A stretch of 64,000 nt of DNA, taken from assembly GCA_015698045.1 (NCBI GenBank), contig BLAL01000006.1, positions 992,001 to 1,056,000 of the forward strand, in the 5' to 3' direction. Numbering within the stretch: the first letter of the stretch is position 1; each line of letters starts with the position of its first letter. A program made the position numbers and the translations under genes. This DNA is from Rhizophagus clarus (taxonomy: Eukaryota > Glomeromycota > Glomeromycetes > Glomerales > Glomeraceae). The notes below the pieces were generated by a model, which was given only the letters and a program-made list of their open reading frames with translations, did not search any database and was not told the DNA's origin. Below, one piece after another: positions 59,374-64,000 of the stretch.

Positions 59374-61074
59374 TTAAGTACTTTGTAATTTTGACAAATC
59401 CACATTACATGTACGCCTATTGTGCATTGCATATTGCTTACATCTTCCACATTTTTTCATCTGCTTAGAATTATTTGACTCGCCATTTACTAAAACTTTA
59501 TCAGATAAAGAATAATCAACGTTTTGACATGTATTTCCTAAAGGTGCACGAAGTTCTGCATTTGTGTGGCTAGTGTATTGCGGTTCTAAAGAACTCTTAT
59601 ATCTTTTTTGAGGCGGTCTTCCACGAGGTTTTACATAGATTGGATTAGAAATTCTTCTTTGAACTTCATCTGTATTTTCTTTATCATTCATCTCATTTAA
59701 ACTAACTTCCATAGAAAGTATAAAATTATTAAGTAAATTTATATACTCTGATTCTTGTCCTAACTGCTTGGCAAGATTATATGCTTTTTTTTGTAACCCA
59801 CAAGCTTTTGCATATTGTTGACGATCAGTTACTATTTCCTTTAGTTCTGGTGTAAAAACATTTCCTCCACGCATAATATCCAAGTATGAATATTCCATAT
59901 TAGGAGTTATATGAATTGATTCACTTTGAGAATTATTAAATAATTGAATTGATGGTGAAGCACGTATTTCATCTCCAGATAATTGTGCAGTTTGATCATT
60001 ATACCATCTTGATGGGATTAATGAGATATTAAAAAAGGCTGATGCACTTTTTGTAAGAATTTTGATAAAATGACGGCAAATAATTCCTTTATTGATCAAC
60101 ATTAAGCATGTGCATATGTGACTTCCATCTTGCAATAGAATAACATACTGTACGAGCCAAGGTTGTGCACCAATAGATGGTTGTACTTTCCATATTTCAA
60201 TAATCAAAGGTTTTGGAATATTTTTCATAAGATCTTTAAGGAATGCCTTTTTCCAATCATATTTATTTTCAAGAGCGTCATCTTGAGGCGTATATTCAAA
60301 ATCCTAAAAGAAAATGAATAATAAATATTTTAGCTTAACATTCTATTGCGCAAAAGCATATTAATGTCAATTTTAGCTTCATCAAAAATAAACAATTTAA
60401 ATAACTATGCCACACTCCCTTACCCTAACCCTAAATTCATTATCCCACTCCCTTACCCTAACCCTAAATTCATTATCCCACACTCTCTTACCCTAACCCT
60501 AAGTAACTCTTTTTTAACGTAAATTCACTATGCCACATTCCCTTACCCTAACCCTAAGTAACTCCTTCTTAACGTAAATTCACTATGCCACATTCCCTTA
60601 CCCTAACCCTAAGTAACTCCTTCTTAACGTAAATTCACTATGCCACATTCCCTTACCCTAACCTTAAGTAGCTCTTTTTTTAATGTAAAGTCGCTATGCC
60701 ACATTCCCTTACCCTAACTCCAAATAACTTCTTTTTAGCTTACCAAAGTATCTAAATTTAAACTCAAATTAATCTGCATTGCTTCATATAAAATACTTTC
60801 AGAAATTTCTTTTTTTGCAATTGTTAGCATGTTTGGTGTAAGAAATTCTTTTAATACTTGAAGAATAGATCCAAAGTATTTTTCATCAATATAAAATTTG
60901 TCCTTTTTGAAGTGATAAATTGCCATCATTTTCTTCGTTTATAAAGTCACTGATATCATCAGATAAGTCATCTTTAGTATCCATATTTTCATTATAAAAA
61001 TCGACTAAGGGTTCATTATAAGTATTATTATAAAATTCAACAGGAACCAAAGGAGAAAATTCTTGAAAATCCAT
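59374..61074 (-). pseudogene. MULE-derived SWIM zinc-finger / AT-hook protein, one frameshift
   Basis: Two exons are seen: 61074-60742 and 60303-59374, with an intron (GTAAGC..TTTTAG) that contains telomere-like repeats. The N-terminal exon is acidic ('DTKDDLSDDISDFI'), then reads 'ILQVLKEFLTPNMLTIAKKE', which resembles the segment after the DDE domain in MULE transposases. The second exon has the SWIM motif ('HICTCLMLINKGIICRH', CxCx..CxH), an AT-hook ('KPRGRPPQKRYK') and a terminal knuckle ('CGRCKQYAMHNRRTC'). No DDE domain is present. It may be a deletion derivative or a DNA-binding offshoot of a Mutator-like transposase. An extra base near 60920 breaks the first exon ('DGNL', then 'HFKKDKFYIDEKYF'). 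There is no excess of stops, unlike the older elements nearby. Confidence 0.65.
60400..60722. repeat. Telomere-like CCCTAACCCTAA minisatellite in an intron
   Basis: Units of about 33 bp at first and then about 60 bp each contain CTTACCCTAACCCTAA, that is two or more telomeric repeats. They are joined by CTATGCCACATTCC, AGTAACTC and TTAACGTAAATTCA words. Six or so copies occur. On the gene strand each unit reads TTAGGGTTAGGGTAAGG, which also contains a donor-like GTAAGG. Confidence 0.8.
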
Positions 61075-61705
61075 TGTGAAATAAATGAAAGTTATTATAA
61101 AAGGTAAAAATGAAAGTAGAAGAAAAGAGAAAAAAAGAAGTCGTGGGAAAAATAAAAAAGTCTATTGTAGTCTATTATAAGCCACATTTTAAACTATTAA
61201 TGGTGATCTAATTTACTTCCGGTTAAACAAAATTCACCCCCGGTGAATTCTTCATAACCGGTGATGTAAGCACGGTGATCAAAAAATATACGATAACATG
61301 GATGTTAATAATTTATATATAATAACATGGCGTTATTTTTAGCTTTTTCCTATTAATTTTATTTATTTATTTATTTATTATTATTTTAAAATATTTATTT
61401 ATTTGTATATTTATTTGTATATAATTTATTGATTAATTATATTATTACATTTAATTAATAATAATTTTACAATTAGCACGAAAAATTATTTCTTTGGCTT
61501 AAAATTTTGATTAGGATAAATACAACCATAAGTTCGTGCGCCTTTATTTTGCTAATTTATTGCTCATTTCTATAAAAATTAAAAATGTTAGTAAACATTC
61601 CAACAAAAGAAACCACCCACACATACGTGCAACCACATTCCTTTAAATACGTACCAAGTGAATAAGTCTGTTTCGTTCAGTTGTGAGATTCCTCTTTTGA
61701 TATTA
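61075..61705. promoter_or_regulatory. Region between the SWIM gene start and the cassette array
   Basis: A purine-rich stretch (61080-61140) lies just 5' of the minus-strand gene. Inverted 'CCGGTTA' and 'TAACCGG' words near 61220 and 61250 echo the words near 59196 and 59250. The rest is AT-rich. The minus-strand promoter or leader introns may lie here; nothing firmer is seen. Confidence 0.35.
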
Positions 61706-63426
61706 CCCACCTACCGAAACTTCTAAAAAAAAAATAAGAACAGTTAATAAATTTATAAAAAAAACAAAAAAATGACAAATATTCATACTCGCACTTACAA
61801 ATCTTCTTTTTCCATCCTTAAAATCCACTCGAAGCCTATAAAATAAAAAAAAAATATAAAACAAGCATTAACTAAGATTCAATCATACTAGTACTTATGA
61901 ATCTTAGTTAATTCTTTTTTCGTTAAAAGATGCCCAAACCTATAAAAAAAATAATAAATAAAAACGTTCCACTTTATTAATAAAAGCAAAAAAAAGACTA
62001 AGATTTGATTCATACTTACGATTCTTAACACTTTTTCCATCGAAATCCACCTGAAATCTATAAAAAAAAAATAAAATAAGATTGAATAACGAAACTGTTA
62101 ATCACTAATAAAAAAAAACAAAAAAGAGCTCAATTCATAATATCTACGAATCTTAATTTTTTTTTTTGTTTTTTTTAATAAAGTAGAATGGTTTACTAGT
62201 CGTTATTCTTATTTTATCTTAGTTCTTTTCAATCAAAATCCATTCGAAACCTATAAAAAAAAAAAGATTCGTAATATCTATGAATCTTAGTTTTTTCTAT
62301 TCTCAAAATCCACCGAAACCTGTAAAAAAATAAATAAATAAAAACAATTAGTAAAAAAAAAATAAAACACAAAACTAAGTTCATAATAATTACAAACCTT
62401 AGTTCTTTAAGTCTAGGAAAGGAACGTTAGGAACGTTCTCATAATAAAAAAAACACCCCCTTCAACTTACCATTCCAAAATTCTATGCTGAAATCTGAGT
62501 CCAAGCCGTCCCTAAAGAAAAAATTTTTTTTTTGAATTAATAAAAAAGTAAATATATATTTTTTTTTGAATTAATCAAAGCTTTTAAAAAAGATTATTGA
62601 TCAGTAAATCAGATCAATAAGTCATATGATCTATACCAAAATCGCAGTTACTTATCGTAACTGATAGGTGTTGCCCTTCAGCGATGTTCCAATAATATTA
62701 TCTTAATAAAATAAAAAATGGAAAATAAACAGTTCATTAGTAATGTTTGTCAATATAAAAAATATATAAAAAATATTTTCTTTTACTAACCAGTATTCCG
62801 CAATACCACGTCTAAAAAAGCTGCTAAAAAAAAAGAAAACAAAAAAGTTAATGATGTTCGTTAAAATTAAAAATTATGTATACATATTCTTTTTAATTAC
62901 CAAATTCCCATGTCCAAAGTCTCAAAAAAATACCCAAAAAATGAAAAATAATGAACAATTAGGAATGTTCGTTAAGAAAAAAGGAAAAAAAATTTTTTTT
63001 TAGTACCTGTCAAATTCTACTGATGTCTAGAGAAATTCTAAACTGCCTAAAAAAGAAATAAAACGAACATTTAGTAATGTTTATTTACCCGGCCAAATAT
63101 TCATGTTGAAAAAATCTGCTAAGAAAAATAAAAGATAAAACTAGTTAATAATTGTTAAAATAAAAAAAAAACATTAAAAAGTTTTTTACTTACACAACTC
63201 CGCCTTAGAAGAATCAAACAAATACCTAAAAAAAAAAGACGAACAGTTAGTAATATTCGCTAAAATAATAAATTTCTTACTTTTTACTCACCGCGTTTCC
63301 GTATTTAAAGAATCGAAAAATAAAAAATCCTAAAAAAAGAACTAGTAATGTTCATTAAAGTAAATAAAGAAAAAATGAAAAAAAAGTACCTACCAAAATG
63401 GCATGTTCGAAGAGCTTGAGAACCAC
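61706..63426 (-). other. Array of short exon-like cassettes with splice signals
   Basis: Roughly every 80-110 bases the minus strand shows a T-rich tract ending AG, a 20-41 nt segment, then a GTAAGT-like donor. Best cases: 63426-63394 (GTAGGT), 63329-63292 (GTGAGT), 63225-63194 (GTAAGT), 63118-63089 (GTAAAT), 63046-63007 (GTACTA), 62823-62791 (GTTAGT), 62511-62471 (GTAAGT), 62057-62020 (GTAAGT), 61835-61799 (GTAAGT). The cassettes at 61799-62320 are mutually related ('GTGGATTTT', 'GATGGAAAAAG', 'AAGATTC'); the others share layout rather than sequence. In the copies at about 61939 and 62319 the donor reads AT instead of GT. They could be 5' leader micro-exons of the downstream gene at 61074 or a repeat that mimics exons. 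No transcript evidence is available. Confidence 0.5.
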
Positions 63427-64000
63427 CTTAAAAAACGTATTTTTTTTATTTATTTTTGTTATTTTTTGTATTTATTTCTATTTATTTTCGTTATTTTTTT
63501 GTGTTTATTTTTACTGTTAGAAAATTTTTTTAAAAAAAGTATGAAAAGGGGAAGAGAAAAATATATAGGAAAGAAGGAAAGAGAAAAGAGAAATTACGCG
63601 TAAAGGATAAAGGGGAAAAGATATTAAAAAAAGATCAATTTTTTTTGACTTTATTTTTAACTCGACAAGCATGACATCGAAATAGCTTTGTAACACATAT
63701 TTGTAGATCATTTTATGCGAAAATAAAATTAAAGTTTTTTTTTATTAGGAATCCTTAAGGATCCTATAAGTTACAGAATTCTTAAGATTTGTTAAGGAAT
63801 CCATAAAATACCGGATTCCTAAAGATTCTACATATGCGCGAATCTATACCCTAACCCCAATTTTTTGAGATAACCCCAAATCTGTTGACCAATCATGGTG
63901 ACGGTCGATCAATTGACACTACCAGATAATTGTATTACAAATCGACTATCCGTTGTTTTTTTTTCGTTTTTTTGCTTAAACATTTTTTTTTTTGTTTAAA
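63427..64000. other. Right flank: T-rich tract, element end and AT-rich DNA
   Basis: 63437-63520 is T-rich and 63540-63625 A/G-rich. 63748-63852 is the inverted right end of the element, with GGAATCCTTAAGG words and ACCCTAACCCC. Beyond it no gene is seen. Confidence 0.45.

Larger units (their letters stand above)
58980..63852. mobile_element. Putative MULE-like element with GGATTCCTTAAGG ends
   Basis: Left end: TTAGGGTGCGGATCC then TTAGGGATTCC. Right end, read inverted: TTAGGGTATAGATTC and, further in, TTTAGGAATCC. Both ends carry several GGAATCCTTAAGG-type palindromic words (58985-59130 and 63748-63830), in inverted arrangement. Inside lie a SWIM-type minus-strand gene (59374-61074) and a minus-strand cassette array (61706-63426). 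The exact borders and the target duplication are uncertain, because the terminal match is short. Confidence 0.5.

Noticed and set aside
60400..60722. A chromosome end or telomere
   Set aside because: The TTAGGG words are interrupted by other sequence in each unit, lie inside an intron and are followed by 3 kb of further element DNA.
1..64000. AT-rich composition suggesting a mitochondrial contig
   Set aside because: Spliceosomal GT..AG introns, nuclear transposon classes and bromodomain and kinase families point to nuclear DNA; no mitochondrial genes are present.
1..64000. tRNA or rRNA genes
   Set aside because: No cloverleaf with convincing A and B boxes and no rRNA core motif was recognised by eye; a tRNAscan or Infernal run would be needed to exclude them fully.

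Overview
The window looks like nuclear DNA of an arbuscular mycorrhizal fungus close to Rhizophagus (Glomeromycota). It is very AT-rich, introns are mostly short (about 40-110 nt) with GT..AG ends, and the gene content fits: zinc-ribbon TKL-type kinases with the 'FEWIPY' segment, a PD-(D/E)XK nuclease-type protein, and several transposon classes. The taxonomic call is inferred from recalled family resemblance; no search was run. Nearly all recognisable coding DNA is mobile-element derived and decayed. Only two models read through cleanly: the spliced Helitron-linked ORF at 28337-29516 and an orphan gene at 55274-56438.

Layout. 1-2445: repeats, a hairpin and a 155-bp fold-back MITE. 2446-8285: a head-to-head pair, a minus-strand Lys-rich unknown and a six-exon plus-strand DDE transposase resembling fungal Plavaka/CACTA (CMC) elements. 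8286-13145: tandem, palindromic and low-complexity DNA. 13146-15042: a four-exon minus-strand gene joining a bromodomain to a PD-(D/E)XK nuclease-like domain. 16014-24299: a second Plavaka-type element bounded by about 47-bp terminal inverted repeats, with a transposase and a divergent six-exon accessory gene. 25740-36480: a satellite block split by a Helitron (about 26940-33987) with a textbook 3' hairpin and CTAG end. About 37040-45440: a LINE with a CCHC ORF1 and an endonuclease/RT/RNase H ORF2, itself interrupted by a 690-bp element with a 3-bp target duplication. 45440-48550: repeats and another small MITE. 48555-50617: tandem partial kinase units. 50618-58700: mostly empty DNA, a complete orphan gene and its decayed paralogue, a remnant gene and a fold-back element. 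58764-63852: a kinase stub followed by a MULE-like element. That element carries a SWIM/AT-hook/zinc-knuckle gene, an intron with telomere-like minisatellite, and an array of short exon-like cassettes.

Two themes stand out. First, the Plavaka-type, Helitron and LINE genes share one style of damage: in-frame TGA/TAG/TAA codons mostly where Trp, Arg or Gln is expected, plus Gly-to-Glu, Asp-to-Asn and Cys-to-Tyr changes at key residues. All are C-to-T or G-to-A transitions. Second, the 5' side of two elements carries short minus-strand segments bordered by strong splice-like acceptors and donors, most strikingly 61.7-63.4 kb.
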